Positions 34,567 to 43,227 of a DNA stretch of 64,000 bases are shown piece after piece (positions within the stretch are counted from its first letter, which is position 1; each line of letters begins with the position of its first letter). Origin of the DNA: Rhizobium lusitanum (GTDB lineage Bacteria; Pseudomonadota; Alphaproteobacteria; Rhizobiales; Rhizobiaceae); assembly GCF_014189535.1 (NCBI RefSeq), contig NZ_CP050307.1, forward strand, positions 1,054,001 to 1,118,000, read 5' to 3'. The notes under the pieces were generated by a model. It saw only the letters and a program-made list of their open reading frames with translations, made no database searches and was not told where the DNA came from. Position numbers and translations under genes: made by a program.

Positions 34567-35298
34567 TCAGATAAGTTTCTCTGCTTTGATCGCATCGTCT
34601 TCCAGCCAGAGCTGGACGGCCTGCCCGCGAAGGTTTGCGGGCATGTCTTCCGCCATCTTGTAGATGCCGTCGATGGCAACCAGCTCGGCCTCGAGCTTGC
34701 GGCAGAAGATATGCGCTGATGCCTTGCCCAACGATCCCGCCATGGCCCGGCCGCGCAAGGTTCCATAGATATGGATCGAACCGCCGGCGACGATCTCCGC
34801 TCCCGAAGCAACGGATCCGACGATAGTGACGTCACCTTCCGGGAAGATGATCGACTGACCAGAGCGCACGGGCTCCCTGATCGTGAGGGACTGAACCGAC
34901 TGAACTGCCGGACGAGCCTCGGCTGACACCGGCCTCGCCTGAACTTCGACGGCCGGCTCCTTCTCGGGAACCTCGAAGTCGGAACCTGCCCGGCCACCCT
35001 TGAGAGCGGCAGGCATGCCTGGACCCAGGATCGACGGACGCGCACCCTCGATTCCCATGATACTGACGTTGCGCTGGCCAAGCTCCGCGATGAGCTCCTT
35101 TAGCTGCGAACGGTCGATCGGCAGATCCGTCACGTCGAGAACGACCGGTCTTCCAAGGAAAAATCCGGCCGAGCGCGCAGCAAGATCATCCAGTCTTATC
35201 AGCCAGTTATCGAACGGAAGGTCCGGAGAAAGCATGACCGCCAGAAAGGAGCGGCCCTTGATGCGAATGGAGCGAGGGTCTGTTATCACTTTGGTCAT
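34567..35298 (-). CDS. minC: Septum site-determining protein MinC
   Basis: 243-aa FtsZ-assembly inhibitor. N-terminal domain covers residues about 1-100, followed by a variable linker. The C-terminal beta-helix has GSVASGAEIVAGGSIHIYGT and LRGRAMAGSLGKASAHIFCR, which in MinC mediates MinD and FtsZ contact. ATG at 35298. First gene of minCDE; a CtrA-type box lies about 40 bases upstream. Confidence 0.95.
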   Translation of the reverse strand: MTKVITDPRSIRIKGRSFLAVMLSPDLPFDNWLIRLDDLAARSAGFFLGRPVVLDVTDLPIDRSQLKELIAELGQRNVSIMGIEGARPSILGPGMPAALKGGRAGSDFEVPEKEPAVEVQARPVSAEARPAVQSVQSLTIREPVRSGQSIIFPEGDVTIVGSVASGAEIVAGGSIHIYGTLRGRAMAGSLGKASAHIFCRKLEAELVAIDGIYKMAEDMPANLRGQAVQLWLEDDAIKAEKLI

Positions 35299-35339
35299 CT
35301 ATGTAAATAAATCGTTGATATTGTGTACCAATGCCATGG

Positions 35340-35354
35340 TTAACAAATAGTTAA
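35340..35354. promoter_or_regulatory. CtrA-type binding site upstream of minC
   Basis: TTAA-CAAATAG-TTAA is an exact TTAA-N7-TTAA box, the full CtrA recognition motif of alphaproteobacteria. The overlapping minus-strand TTAACCAT (35335-35342) is the CtrA half-site variant. It lies 42-56 bases upstream of the minC ATG, a promoter-proximal position. CtrA control of min genes has been reported in Sinorhizobium meliloti, to my recollection. Confidence 0.7.
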
Positions 35355-35548
35355 TTTCGCACCATAAACCGTAAAGCGCAGCAGCCTCAAAACCCTAAAA
35401 TGGCGCCTCGCCTACAGTCCATATTTTGGGCGATATGGCGACCTCCGCCATTGCATTTGCCATCGTGGAAAGGCACCAAGGCGGAACCGGTTCGGCTTCA
35501 GAGGGTTCCTTGGCCGTGACCATCAATGGCCTGAAAGGTATGAGTAGA

Positions 35549-36358
35549 ATGGAAAATCAAGCCACCAACGCATTCATTGCCACGCAGACGGCGCTCAGTC
35601 AGGCAAGCGCCCTGATCGTTCACTACGGCTTTTCGACTTTGGGAGCGATTGTGCTGCTTGCCGGTGGCTGGATTCTTGCCAGGGTCATCAGTCGATGGGC
35701 TTACAAAGGCATCTCGAAAATTCACGGAATCGACGAAACACTGGCCCGATTCTTCGAGAAGGCGCTCCACTACGGGCTGCTGATTCTCGTCTTCGTCACG
35801 GTCCTTGGACAGTTCGGCGTCCAGACCACCTCGATCGTTGCGACATTGGGCGCCGCCGGCCTAGCCATCGGGCTCGCCCTTCAAGGGACGCTACAAAACA
35901 TCGCGGCCGGAATCATGCTGCTCGCACTGCGTCCCTTTCGCGTCGGCGAGTACATAGAAGCCTCCGCCGTTAGCGGCAAAATCGTCGAAGTCGGGTTGTT
36001 CGCTACCCAACTGCGTACCGCCGATGGCCTCTATCTGCTGGCACCTAATTCGACGCTGTGGAATACGCCGATCATCAATCATAGCCGCGAACCCAATCGC
36101 CGGCAGGAATTGTCGGTCGCCATCAGTGACGATGCCAACCTAAGGCTCGCCTCGAAAACCATTCTTGACGTCATCACCGATGATCGCCGCGTGAGGAGCA
36201 GCCCTGCTGCCCGTGTCTATTCCGACGAACTGACGGCCGAAAAGACGACATTGAAGATAGAGTACTGGGTCAAGACCAGCGACTGGACAGAGACCCGCCA
36301 CGATCTGATCGAGCGGATGAGAACCGCGCTTGCGGATAAGGAAATTACCGTCGCATAG
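35549..36358 (+). CDS. Small-conductance mechanosensitive channel (MscS family)
   Basis: About 270-aa channel protein. Starts at 35540 and 35549 are both possible; the second has AAAGG at better spacing, while a much longer frame from 35426 is unlikely. After one or two N-terminal helices (GFSTLGAIVLLAGGWILARV) comes the pore helix with the MscS Gly/Ala pattern LGAAGLAIGLALQGTLQNIA and then LLALRPFRVGEYIEA of the beta domain. It releases solutes on hypoosmotic stress. Divergent from minCDE; function independent of it. Confidence 0.9.
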   Translation: MENQATNAFIATQTALSQASALIVHYGFSTLGAIVLLAGGWILARVISRWAYKGISKIHGIDETLARFFEKALHYGLLILVFVTVLGQFGVQTTSIVATLGAAGLAIGLALQGTLQNIAAGIMLLALRPFRVGEYIEASAVSGKIVEVGLFATQLRTADGLYLLAPNSTLWNTPIINHSREPNRRQELSVAISDDANLRLASKTILDVITDDRRVRSSPAARVYSDELTAEKTTLKIEYWVKTSDWTETRHDLIERMRTALADKEITVA

Positions 36359-36461
36359 GCTCGCGAGTCGCCACCTGTCATTGCAGGCAAATTCCGCTTA
36401 GATGCACGGCAACGGTTGAGTCGGAAGCAAGCGCCGGAACGGAAGAAGAAGGTATCCAGAA

Positions 36462-37262
36462 ATGTCGCCAAGCAAATCAGTCTATCATTTCAATTCCGCC
36501 ATTGTTCGCGAACCATCACGCTCGGTCGTTGACGGTCTGCGCGCCGAGGAGCGCGGCAGCCCGACCTATGAGGCCGTGAAGGCTGAGCATGATGCCTATA
36601 TCGCGGTGTTGCGCACTGCTGGCGTTGAGGTGACCGTCCTGCCGGCGCTCGAATCCTTCCCCGACTCCATCTTCGTTGAAGACCCAGCACTCGTCTTTAC
36701 CGAAGGCGCGATCCTGCTGCGTCCCGGCGCGGCTAGCCGCTCCGGTGAAGCAGCTGAGCTCGCCCCCACCTTGCGCGACATGTTTGGAACCGTGCTTGAT
36801 CTGCCAGTGGGGTTTGCTGACGGCGGCGATATTCTGCCAACGCCGAAGGGCGTCATGATCGGCCTTTCGGCACGAACAGACAGAGCCGGCGCCGAAGCAC
36901 TCATCGGCTGCCTCGACAAGCTTGGCCACAAGGCGGAATTGGTTGCCACGCCGGAAGGCGTGCTTCATTTCAAGACCGCCTGCTCGCTGCTCGACGACGA
37001 AACCATGCTTTCGACCGCCCGCCTCGCCCGCTCCGGCGTCTTCAAGGATTACAAGCAGATCATCATCCCGGAGGGCGAAGAGCCGGCGGCCAACGCGCTG
37101 CGGATCAACGACATCCTCATGGTCCCTTCCGCATATCCGCGCAGCCTCGAGTTTCTCGACAAGCACGGTTACAAGGTCATACCGGTGGCGACGACGCAGA
37201 TCGAAATGATCGACGCAGGCCTTTCCTGCATGTCGCTCCGCTGGTATCGCGACGGCAACTAA
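36462..37262 (+). CDS. Dimethylarginine dimethylaminohydrolase family protein
   Basis: 266-aa guanidino-modifying enzyme. DDAH converts methylated arginines to citrulline and methylamines. The pentein fold signatures are present: FPDSIFVEDPALVF and GFADGGDILPTPKG with acidic substrate contacts, the catalytic His in GVLHFKTACSLL (about residue 162), and the nucleophile Cys in DAGLSCMSLRW near the C-terminus (about residue 257). It is convergent with the asparaginase gene. Citrullinase or arginine deiminase activity is less likely from length. Confidence 0.9.
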   Translation: MSPSKSVYHFNSAIVREPSRSVVDGLRAEERGSPTYEAVKAEHDAYIAVLRTAGVEVTVLPALESFPDSIFVEDPALVFTEGAILLRPGAASRSGEAAELAPTLRDMFGTVLDLPVGFADGGDILPTPKGVMIGLSARTDRAGAEALIGCLDKLGHKAELVATPEGVLHFKTACSLLDDETMLSTARLARSGVFKDYKQIIIPEGEEPAANALRINDILMVPSAYPRSLEFLDKHGYKVIPVATTQIEMIDAGLSCMSLRWYRDGN

Positions 37263-37284
37263 CGCCGGACGGAGCCCGCCAGGG

Positions 37285-38232
37285 TTAGGGACGGTCGCCG
37301 AAGGCCTGGGAGATCCGTTCGACCGGGCTTCGTGCGGCAATGAGCGTTGCGAGCAGGATGCGAGCTTGGCCGGGCCGAAGTGTGCGCGAGTGAATTGCGC
37401 CGGCAACGGCAAGATCATGCCCGCCTCCGCCGCCGCCATAACTCGACACCAGAAGACCTTCCGGCACCCGGCTCGAGACGACGACCGGAACGTCACTGTC
37501 CGTGCAGCGCCTTACGGCCTCGATGATGTCTGGATTGGCATTGCCGGAACCGAGTGCGGCAAGCACAATTCCATTGGCGCCCGCATTGAGACTAGCCTGG
37601 ATATGGGTGGCGTCGCAGCCGGGATAGACCGCGACTATATCGACGCGGATGCCTGCGACCGACTTGGACAGATGCGGGCTTCCAACATGTCCGATCGGTC
37701 GCGCCGAGCGAAATGCGTCGGGCTCATCCGCGCTGCGCTTGTAAACACCCCATGCGGGTAGAAGCCTGCCGCCGAAGGATACGAGAGCGCCTTGACCGGC
37801 GTTGTCTTGCTCCGTGGCGGCTTTGATCGCCAATGCGAGATTAGCCGGCCCGTCTGCCTGCGGATGATCGGCGGTGAATTGCGCGCCGGTGAAAACGACA
37901 GGCTTGGTGATTGCGTGCTGCAGGTGCACAAGCAGCGCGGTCTCCTCCATCGCATCGGTACCATGGAGGATGACGACGCCGGCAATGGCCGGGTCATCAA
38001 GCTGCTGTCTTACGGCTTCGCTGATCTTCTGCATATCGACCAGCGTTAGACTGGCCGAGTCTTTCGACATCAGATCAATGGGTTGCAGCCGGGCGTTGAC
38101 CTCCGGAACAAGCGCTAGAAGATCCTCGCCCGTCAAGCTGGGGGTGCTGGCGCCATCGGCGCCACGCTTGCTCGCGATGGTGCCACCGGTGGCGATGACT
38201 GCCACCAGTGGATTGATTTGTTGCCCGTTCAA
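37285..38232 (-). CDS. ansA: L-asparaginase (bacterial type I/II fold)
   Basis: About 315-aa amidohydrolase converting asparagine to aspartate and ammonia. The TTG start at 38232 is chosen since it overlaps the permease stop as TTGA and has GGAAG upstream; a longer frame to 38301 lies inside ansP. The N-terminal catalytic Thr is in [15 protein letters not shown], and the second Thr motif is [19 protein letters not shown]. The classic GGTIA and HGTD signatures mean this is not the unrelated Rhizobium etli-type asparaginase. It is cotranscribed with the permease. Confidence 0.88.
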   Translation of the reverse strand: MNGQQINPLVAVIATGGTIASKRGADGASTPSLTGEDLLALVPEVNARLQPIDLMSKDSASLTLVDMQKISEAVRQQLDDPAIAGVVILHGTDAMEETALLVHLQHAITKPVVFTGAQFTADHPQADGPANLALAIKAATEQDNAGQGALVSFGGRLLPAWGVYKRSADEPDAFRSARPIGHVGSPHLSKSVAGIRVDIVAVYPGCDATHIQASLNAGANGIVLAALGSGNANPDIIEAVRRCTDSDVPVVVSSRVPEGLLVSSYGGGGGGHDLAVAGAIHSRTLRPGQARILLATLIAARSPVERISQAFGDRP

Positions 38233-39689
38233 CGCGGCGCTTCCGCGCTGACTGTGCGTTCGCCGGCCAAGCGATGGATACGCTCGCGCAGCAGATACCA
38301 TCCGGCAATCAGCGCCGGAATGATGACTATAAGCGAAGCGATGGTCCAGGTGCCGACCGGATAGTCGAAGGCCATGAGCACGAGCACGCCGAAGAGGAAG
38401 ACGAGCGTGAGAATGCCGGTATAGGGCGCACCGAACATGCGGAAGTCAGGCCGGACCAGCTCGCCGCGACGCGACAGGTGCCATAGCTTGAGTTGGCAAA
38501 GCACGATGACGCCCCATGCGCAGATGATTCCGAGAGCGGACAGGCTGAGCGCGATCTCGAAGGCTGCGGCGGGCACGACAGCATTCAGTGCCACGCCAAG
38601 AACGGTTACGGCCGCGGTCACCGCAATGCCGCCATAAGGCACGCCAGCCTTGTTCATCTTCGCGAGTGCGGCGGGAGCGGAGCCCGACACGGCCATCGAG
38701 TGAAGAATGCGGCCCGTCGAATAAAGACCTGCATTGAGCGAGGAAAGCACAGCGGTCAAAACCACGAGGTTCATGATGACGTCGGCACCCTCTACCCCGA
38801 TGGAGCCGAAGAAGGTCACGAAGGGGCTCTCGCCGGCTTTATAGGCCGTGTAGGGCAGGAGAAGCGAGAGCAGCAGTACCGAGCCGACATAGAAAATCAG
38901 AAGACGTGCGACAACGGTACGGATGGCGCCCGGGATGACCTTACGAGGATCGGCGGTTTCGCCTGCCGTGGTGCCGATCAGTTCGACCGAGGCGTATGCA
39001 AACACAACCCCCTGAATGATGACGAAGGCAGGCAAGATACCGTTGGGGAAGAAGCCGCCATTGTCAGTGATGATGCTGAAACCGACGGTGTGGCCCTCCA
39101 AAGGGGTTCCGAACACGACGAAGTAGATACCGACGACCAGGAAGGTCACAAGGGCCACAACCTTGATCAGGCTGAACCAGAATTCAAGCTCGCCAAACAC
39201 CTTAACCGACAGCATGTTCATCGCCAGGACGACCAGAAGTGCCGTCAGGGCGAATACCCACTGATCCACCCCCGCCAGCCACGGAACGTAATGCTTGAAG
39301 AAGTTCATGTAGAGCGCGACGGCGGTCACGTCGGCAACCGACGTCATCGCCCAGTTCAGCCAGTACATCCAACCTGCTGCAAATGCCATCTTCTCGCCGT
39401 AGAACTCACGGGCATAGGAGACGAAGGAACCAGAACTCGGGCGGTACATGATCAACTCGCCGAGGGCGCGCAGCACCAGGAACGCGAAGAAGCCGCAGAG
39501 CGCGTAGACGAAGACCAGCGCGGGGCCGGCTTGGGCAAGTCGCCCGCCTGCGCCCAGGAACAGTCCAGTGCCGATCGCGCCTCCGATGGCGATCATCTGG
39601 ATCTGCCTCGGCTTGAGGGCCTTATGGTATCCGAGGTCTTCCTCGACAAATACCTCGCGTTCGGCCGATGTGGTTTTCATTGATTCCAT
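38229..39689 (-). CDS. ansP: APC-family amino-acid permease (AnsP-like)
   Basis: 486-aa, twelve-helix permease. The ATG at 39689 has GGGAGGAGAG upstream; the longer frame is rejected. The first helix has [20 protein letters not shown], the core substrate-binding loop of the AAT family, and [20 protein letters not shown] is conserved in asparagine/GABA/arginine permeases. Its place directly ahead of asparaginase, and divergent from aspartase, suggests asparagine or aspartate import. First gene of the permease-asparaginase operon, with an operator-like site at 39828. Confidence 0.88.
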   Translation of the reverse strand: MESMKTTSAEREVFVEEDLGYHKALKPRQIQMIAIGGAIGTGLFLGAGGRLAQAGPALVFVYALCGFFAFLVLRALGELIMYRPSSGSFVSYAREFYGEKMAFAAGWMYWLNWAMTSVADVTAVALYMNFFKHYVPWLAGVDQWVFALTALLVVLAMNMLSVKVFGELEFWFSLIKVVALVTFLVVGIYFVVFGTPLEGHTVGFSIITDNGGFFPNGILPAFVIIQGVVFAYASVELIGTTAGETADPRKVIPGAIRTVVARLLIFYVGSVLLLSLLLPYTAYKAGESPFVTFFGSIGVEGADVIMNLVVLTAVLSSLNAGLYSTGRILHSMAVSGSAPAALAKMNKAGVPYGGIAVTAAVTVLGVALNAVVPAAAFEIALSLSALGIICAWGVIVLCQLKLWHLSRRGELVRPDFRMFGAPYTGILTLVFLFGVLVLMAFDYPVGTWTIASLIVIIPALIAGWYLLRERIHRLAGERTVSAEAPR

Positions 39690-39827
39690 TGATATCTCTC
39701 CTCCCAATGAACTCGTTCTTCTGCTGGCGACCTCTGGCCGCATCGGGAGCAAAAGCGCACCCGGTTTGTCCGTTCGCTGCCCGGCGACTACAAATGCAGA
39801 TCACCGACCTCAAGGCAGCACTGTAAA

Positions 39828-39846
39828 CTGTAAAGCTGCATGACAG
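39828..39846. promoter_or_regulatory. Operator-like site O2 upstream of ansP
   Basis: CTGTAAAGCTGCATGACAG reads on the minus strand as CTGTCA-TGCAGCT-TTACAG, matching the aspartase-side site at 15 of 19 positions, including both outer arms but one base. Located about 140 bases upstream of the ansP ATG. A binding site for the adjacent FCD regulator is inferred. Confidence 0.5.
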
Positions 39847-39935
39847 ATTTTATTCCCTCATAGTCGCTTAGAAAGTCGCGCGTCAAGTGGCATCTACCCT
39901 TATTGACCTTAGGACATTGATTGATTACGGTCACA

Positions 39936-39962
39936 ATATCTGTCAGACAGCTTGACAGATAT
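39936..39962. promoter_or_regulatory. Perfect 10-bp inverted repeat upstream of aspartase gene
   Basis: ATATCTGTCA (39936-39945) and TGACAGATAT (39953-39962) form a perfect repeat around a seven-base spacer, ending 33 bases ahead of the aspartase ATG. It is the best operator candidate in the window, for the FCD regulator encoded downstream. Confidence 0.65.
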
Positions 39963-39995
39963 AAGCGTCTCGCGCCATTGGAGGATAATGTGGTC

Positions 39996-41417
39996 ATGAC
40001 TCGCAGGGAGCACGATTTGCTGGGAACCAAAGAGATCCCGGCAGATGTCTATTGGGGCGTGCATACGGCACGGGCGGTGGAAAATTTTCAGGTCACCGGC
40101 ATGACGATCGGGCGCAATCCCTATCTCGTCCGGGGTTTGACCTTCGTGAAAGAGGCTGCGGCAATCGCGAACCACGAGCTCGGGCTGCTCGATCGCGTGC
40201 GGATGGACGCAATCGTCCGGGCCTGCCGCGAAATCCGCGCCGGCGCGCTTCACGACCAGTTCGTCGTGGACGAAATCCAGGGCGGAGCCGGCACCTCGAC
40301 GAACATGAACGCAAACGAGGTCATCGCCAATCGCGCTCTTGAACTGCTCGGCCATAGCAAGGGCGACTATGCCCACCTGCACCCGAACGACCACGTCAAT
40401 CTCAGCCAATCGACCAACGACGCCTACCCGACGGCAATCAACATCGCGCTGATCGAGGCGATCGACGACCTCGCGGCCTCGATGACGATGCTGAAGACCG
40501 CCTTCGACCGCAAAACGCAGGAATTCGCCCGGTTCATCAAAATGGGGCGGACGCAGCTGCAGGATGCTGTCCCGATGACGCTCGGACAGGAGTTCCGGAC
40601 TTTCGTCGTGATGCTCGGCGAGGACAAGGCTCGCCTTCTCGAGTCCGCCGCGCTGCTGCACGAGATCAATCTCGGCGCCACCGCCATTGGCACGGGGCTG
40701 AACGCCCCTCGCGGATATGCGGCACTGGCATGCGAGCATCTGTCGCGACTGACGGGCCGACCGCTCGTCACGGCGGAGGACCTGATCGAGGCGACGCAGG
40801 ATCCAGGCGCATTCGTGCATTTGTCAGGAGTGCTCAAGCGCGTCGCCGTCAAACTGTCGAAGACCTGCAACGACCTTCGGCTGCTCTCCTCCGGCCCTCG
40901 CGCCGGCATCGGCGAAATCACCCTGCCCGCCGTGCAGGCTGGATCGAGCATCATGCCCGGCAAGATCAATCCGGTCATCCCGGAAATGGTCAATCAGGTC
41001 GCCTACGCGGTGATCGGTAACGACATCACCATCACCATGGCCGCCGAAGCCGGCCAGCTCCAGCTCAACGCCTTCGAGCCCATCATGGTGCGCGCCCTCT
41101 CCCAAAGCATCAGCCAGTTGAGCGCCGCCTGCCGCATCTTGGCGGAGCGTTGTGTCGATGGCATCCAGGCCAATCCCGCCATCATGGCCGAACGGGTGGA
41201 GCAATCGATCGGGCTTGCCACAGCACTCAATCCGCTGATCGGCTACTATGCAGCCACCGAAGTCGCGCAGGAAGCGCTCGCCAGCGGCCGTACCGTGTCA
41301 CAAGTCGTCCTCGAACGCGGGCATCTTACCGTCGAGCAGCTGCAAAAGGCGCTAAGCCCAGAGCACCTCGCCAACCTGCCCGCTATCGTCAACGCGGAGC
41401 CTGATCTTCTCCAATGA
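39996..41417 (+). CDS. aspA: Aspartate ammonia-lyase
   Basis: 473-aa lyase that converts aspartate to fumarate and ammonia. A GTG at 39990 better suits GGAGG spacing and is the alternative; the frame from 39921 includes the operator and is rejected. The superfamily signature is GSSIMPGKINPVIPEMVNQV, and GGAGTSTNMNANEVIANRAL and LSQSTNDAYPTA are active-site stretches. Rhizobium etli calls its counterpart AnsB. With asparaginase and permease divergent, the set turns asparagine into fumarate. It ends overlapping the regulator gene by 29 bases. Confidence 0.93.
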   Translation: MTRREHDLLGTKEIPADVYWGVHTARAVENFQVTGMTIGRNPYLVRGLTFVKEAAAIANHELGLLDRVRMDAIVRACREIRAGALHDQFVVDEIQGGAGTSTNMNANEVIANRALELLGHSKGDYAHLHPNDHVNLSQSTNDAYPTAINIALIEAIDDLAASMTMLKTAFDRKTQEFARFIKMGRTQLQDAVPMTLGQEFRTFVVMLGEDKARLLESAALLHEINLGATAIGTGLNAPRGYAALACEHLSRLTGRPLVTAEDLIEATQDPGAFVHLSGVLKRVAVKLSKTCNDLRLLSSGPRAGIGEITLPAVQAGSSIMPGKINPVIPEMVNQVAYAVIGNDITITMAAEAGQLQLNAFEPIMVRALSQSISQLSAACRILAERCVDGIQANPAIMAERVEQSIGLATALNPLIGYYAATEVAQEALASGRTVSQVVLERGHLTVEQLQKALSPEHLANLPAIVNAEPDLLQ

Positions 41418-42093
41418 TGGTGGCAACCACCTGCTTCACCTGGCCCAGGTGAAGCTCCATTGCCTCTCGCGCCTCCTGCCCTGAGCCCGCCTTGATCGCG
41501 TCCACGATCCGGCGGTGCTCGAGGTTCGATGCCGAGCGTCGTCCGGCCATCATGTTCACCATCTCAGATTGCAGAGACAGGGCTTCACGGGCATCGGCCA
41601 CGATTTTTGCAAACAGCGCGTTGCCCGAGGCATCAGCGATCACGCCGTGAAACTGCGAGTCGAGCAGCACCCACGGGTACGGCTCCTCTTCCCTCTCCAT
41701 CTTGTCGCACAGCTCCAGCAATGCTGCCAGTTGCTGCTCCGTCCGGCGCAGCGCCGCCCAGCCGGCGGCGGGAACCTCGATGAACGGGCGGGCCTCGATC
41801 AGATCGCGAGCCGAGTAGGCGCCATAGTTGAGTTCCGGGCTCGGTACCGCAGTCATGACATAAGTACCGCTGCCGGTGCGCGTTTGCGTCAGACCGAGCG
41901 TTTGAAGAGAGCGCAGAGCCTCGCGGATGATGGGCCGACTCACGCCATACCTTTCCGCCAGTTGAGCCTCCGATGGCAGGCGTGTGCCGATGGTCAGCTG
42001 GCCCGAGCTGATAGCCGAACGCAAATCTTCAAAGACCGCCTCGGCGGCGTTCTTCCGACTGATCGGCTTTGTCTCGGATAACCAGTCAGCCAA
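41389..42093 (-). CDS. GntR-family FCD regulator of ans genes
   Basis: About 234-aa regulator, probably AnsR-like. I take the TTG at 42093 (CGGGAG upstream), because starts further upstream (ATG 42162, TTG 42165) would put the operator-like half-site inside the gene. The winged helix reads LPSEAQLAERYGVSRPIIRE, followed by the FCD domain with DLIEARPFIEVPAAGWAALR and LDSQFHGVIADASGN. Its 3' end is convergent and overlaps aspA by 29 bases. The half-site at 42127 suggests autoregulation. Confidence 0.8.
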   Translation of the reverse strand: MADWLSETKPISRKNAAEAVFEDLRSAISSGQLTIGTRLPSEAQLAERYGVSRPIIREALRSLQTLGLTQTRTGSGTYVMTAVPSPELNYGAYSARDLIEARPFIEVPAAGWAALRRTEQQLAALLELCDKMEREEEPYPWVLLDSQFHGVIADASGNALFAKIVADAREALSLQSEMVNMMAGRRSASNLEHRRIVDAIKAGSGQEAREAMELHLGQVKQVVATIIGEDQAPR

Positions 42094-42126
42094 TTCGCTT
42101 ATACTCCCGCTTGATAGACACCTCGG

Positions 42127-42150
42127 ATCTGTCAAACAGCTAAGCTGAAT
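42127..42150. promoter_or_regulatory. Operator-like site O3 upstream of ans regulator gene
   Basis: ATCTGTCA-AACAGCT-AAGCTGAA shares the full left arm and most of the spacer with the perfect site at 39936, but its right arm is degenerate. Consistent with autoregulation; weaker than O1 and O2. Confidence 0.4.
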
Positions 42151-42211
42151 CCCGGCGGGCATCAAGCGCTGACACGCGAGAGTTGCTCTTAGAGCCCAGA
42201 TTTACGGAAGC

Positions 42212-43069
42212 CTATCGGTGTGTTCGCGGGTAAGGATTGCGCTCCGGGAAGCTCCAGCCGGCGATGATCTCGGGATCGGCCTGCCACACTTCCACCTTCA
42301 GCGGATAGCATGCAGCCTCGTCGCTCGAATGGCCGCTGCCGCAATCACCCCCGGGGCATGCGGAAAGTGCGCCTAGAAGATCGATCTCGGCGAAGAATTC
42401 GAGGAAATCACCGGGCCGCACGGGGCTGGCCTTCATGAAATACTGGTGGGTGTCGCGCGTGAAGCCGGTGCACATGAAGACGTTCAGGACGTCGTGCACA
42501 TGCGTTTCCGCCGCCTCAAGCGATATGTTCTTTTCCTCGGCGAGCGCGCGCGTCAGGTTCGAATGGCAGCAATGATGATAGTCGTTCCCCTTCAGCAACC
42601 GGTTGGTATAGGGATCGCAGCGTGTACCGATAACGTCGTGGATGCCGGCGCCGTCATCATCCCAGCCATACCAGCCGAGCGTGTCATGGGTAATCGTCGC
42701 CATCGGCCGCAGAGATGGCAAGCTGCTCCACAATCGATCGCCGACGCCGACATGCGTGGCATGCAAGGCGCGCGTCTTGCCGCTGAAGAAGCGCTCCGAA
42801 AGATCGTGCGCATTCCAGAGATTTAGGTCACCGACCTGCGACCCCTCTATGCTGACGATCCGGAAAAAATGCCCCTTGGGAACATGAAAGCTGCGGGCCT
42901 CCCTCGGCGGGACGATAGTTTCGCTGACCTTCGTCAGACTTTGTCTCGCTCCATTCAAAAGACCGATATCCGCAGCCGGAAGCGTCTCGATCGGATAGAC
43001 CACGACCGGCGGCTTGCTGCGGCGGTCGTGCGCGTCGGAAGGGATCGGCGGCATGGGTGAATTCTGCAT
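42212..43069 (-). CDS. DUF1989 / urea carboxylase-associated family protein
   Basis: 285-aa protein starting at the ATG at 43069; a longer frame to 43180 lacks support. DUF1989 members contain TLPAADIGLLNGARQSLTKV-like N-termini, GHFFRIVSIEGSQVGDLNLW and a cysteine/histidine-rich centre (DYHHCCHSNLTRALAEE), with FMCTGFTRDTHQYF after it. They often sit beside urea amidolyase or ABC transporters, but no such genes are here. Function unknown; a divergent LysR regulator may control it. Confidence 0.85.
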   Translation of the reverse strand: MQNSPMPPIPSDAHDRRSKPPVVVYPIETLPAADIGLLNGARQSLTKVSETIVPPREARSFHVPKGHFFRIVSIEGSQVGDLNLWNAHDLSERFFSGKTRALHATHVGVGDRLWSSLPSLRPMATITHDTLGWYGWDDDGAGIHDVIGTRCDPYTNRLLKGNDYHHCCHSNLTRALAEEKNISLEAAETHVHDVLNVFMCTGFTRDTHQYFMKASPVRPGDFLEFFAEIDLLGALSACPGGDCGSGHSSDEAACYPLKVEVWQADPEIIAGWSFPERNPYPRTHR

Positions 43070-43227
43070 TACGATCAATATCCCCTGGCGACTTGTGTGA
43101 TGGATACCTGAGCGCTTGTCGAACGCGCATAGCCAGCACCGATTTCGGCGGCACTTTAGCGAAGTTGCACGGCCTGACAACGCAGTTTGTTCTTGCTCTT
43201 TGGCTAAGTCTTACTTAGTCATTCTCC

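Larger units (their letters stand above)
39690..39995. other. Divergent intergenic region, ansP / aspartase gene
   Basis: 306 bases with two inverted repeats of the same pattern (39828-39846 and 39936-39962) and a stretch of AT-rich sequence between them, where both promoters are expected. No ORF is credible. Confidence 0.6.

Noticed and set aside
38493..39683. 396-codon open frame on the plus strand
   Set aside because: Antisense to the amino-acid permease; composition very rich in His, Arg and Glu and no domain.
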